Part shown: positions 5,616 to 5,732 of the stretch, piece by piece
How positions within the stretch are numbered: position 1 is the stretch's first letter
How the letters are laid out: every line of letters begins with the position of its first letter
NCBI GenBank assembly: GCA_964528575.1
Contig: CAZGTQ010000249.1
Location: 1-5,732 of the forward strand
Reading direction: 5' to 3'
From: CAZGTQ01 sp964528575
GTDB taxonomy: Bacteria > Planctomycetota > UBA1135 > GCA-002686595
DNA length: 5,732 bases
Translations under genes and position numbers: made by a program
Notes under the pieces: model-generated
What the model was told of the DNA's origin: nothing
The model's database searches: none
Seen by the model: the letters and a program-made list of their open reading frames with translations, nothing else

Positions 5616-5732
5616 GCAGACACCTCTCGTGCACGGACCGCGCGGGCGGCGACGACGCCGGGCCGGACGCGGCCGGGAAGAAGGAGGTCGAGCCGACCGC
5701 CAGGTGCCCGCCGAACGGCAGCAACGCTGCGG
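5616..5732 (-). other. Unassigned region upstream of the sulfur-transport genes
   Basis: No gene can be assigned with confidence to these 117 bases. One minus-strand frame is open from the right edge and ends in TGA at 5612-5614, overlapping the ATG of the truncated YeeE-like gene as ATGA. Its product end (GGRLDLLLPGRVRPGVVAA) would be the C-terminus of an upstream gene. Another frame has more GC-rich third positions but runs on without a stop. No clear promoter is visible, and any promoter may lie beyond the edge. Confidence 0.3.

Noticed and set aside
5230..5724. Extension of the PmpA-like frame far upstream to a TTG near the right edge
   Set aside because: Most of the extension is Arg/Pro/His-rich out-of-frame translation of the truncated YeeE-like gene; only the last part from 5229 has a ribosome site.
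1..5732. tRNA, rRNA, riboswitch or phage genes
   Set aside because: No conserved RNA motif or phage-type protein was recognised on either strand; nearly all sequence is accounted for by the assigned genes.

Overview
The window is a very GC-rich (roughly three quarters G+C) bacterial segment with nearly saturated third codon positions and almost no intergenic space. The composition, the zinc-ribbon membrane proteins, the cysteine-free thioredoxin-like lipoprotein-era protein and the regulatory-like beta-sandwich protein would fit a high-GC planctomycete, myxobacterium or related environmental lineage. No rRNA, tRNA or marker gene is present, so this placement is an inference only.

Left part (1-1767, + strand): the 3' portion of a gene for a repeated beta-sandwich protein, coupled by a 4-base ATGA overlap to an exported thioredoxin-fold protein. 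The latter has lost both active-site cysteines and carries a helical C-terminal region. A 54-base gap with two possible hairpins follows.

Middle part (1822-4109, + strand): two coupled membrane-protein genes, each starting with zinc ribbons. The first has two ribbons, four membrane helices, a very basic loop, a fifth helix and a tandemly duplicated C-terminal domain. The second joins one zinc ribbon to a CPBP (CAAX-protease-like) intramembrane metalloprotease with all expected catalytic motifs. The pair may work together at the membrane; that is inferred from coupling and the shared ribbons.

Right part (4112-5615, - strand): a converging sulfur-transport cluster. In transcription order it has a truncated, apparently chimeric YeeE/YedE-like gene, a first transporter half with the GCTSGH motif, and a second half with the GYCPGT motif. 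The last two match the two-gene PmpA/PmpB-like form of the YeeE/YedE (Sulf_transp) family, proposed to move thiosulfate or related sulfur compounds. The two convergent transcription units are only 2 bases apart.

The most unusual observation is that the truncated YeeE-like protein shares a 35-residue membrane segment (21 identities; 45 of 51 bases identical over its second half) with the zinc-ribbon membrane protein about 3 kb away on the other strand. It replaces the region where the cysteine motif of its intact paralogue would lie.
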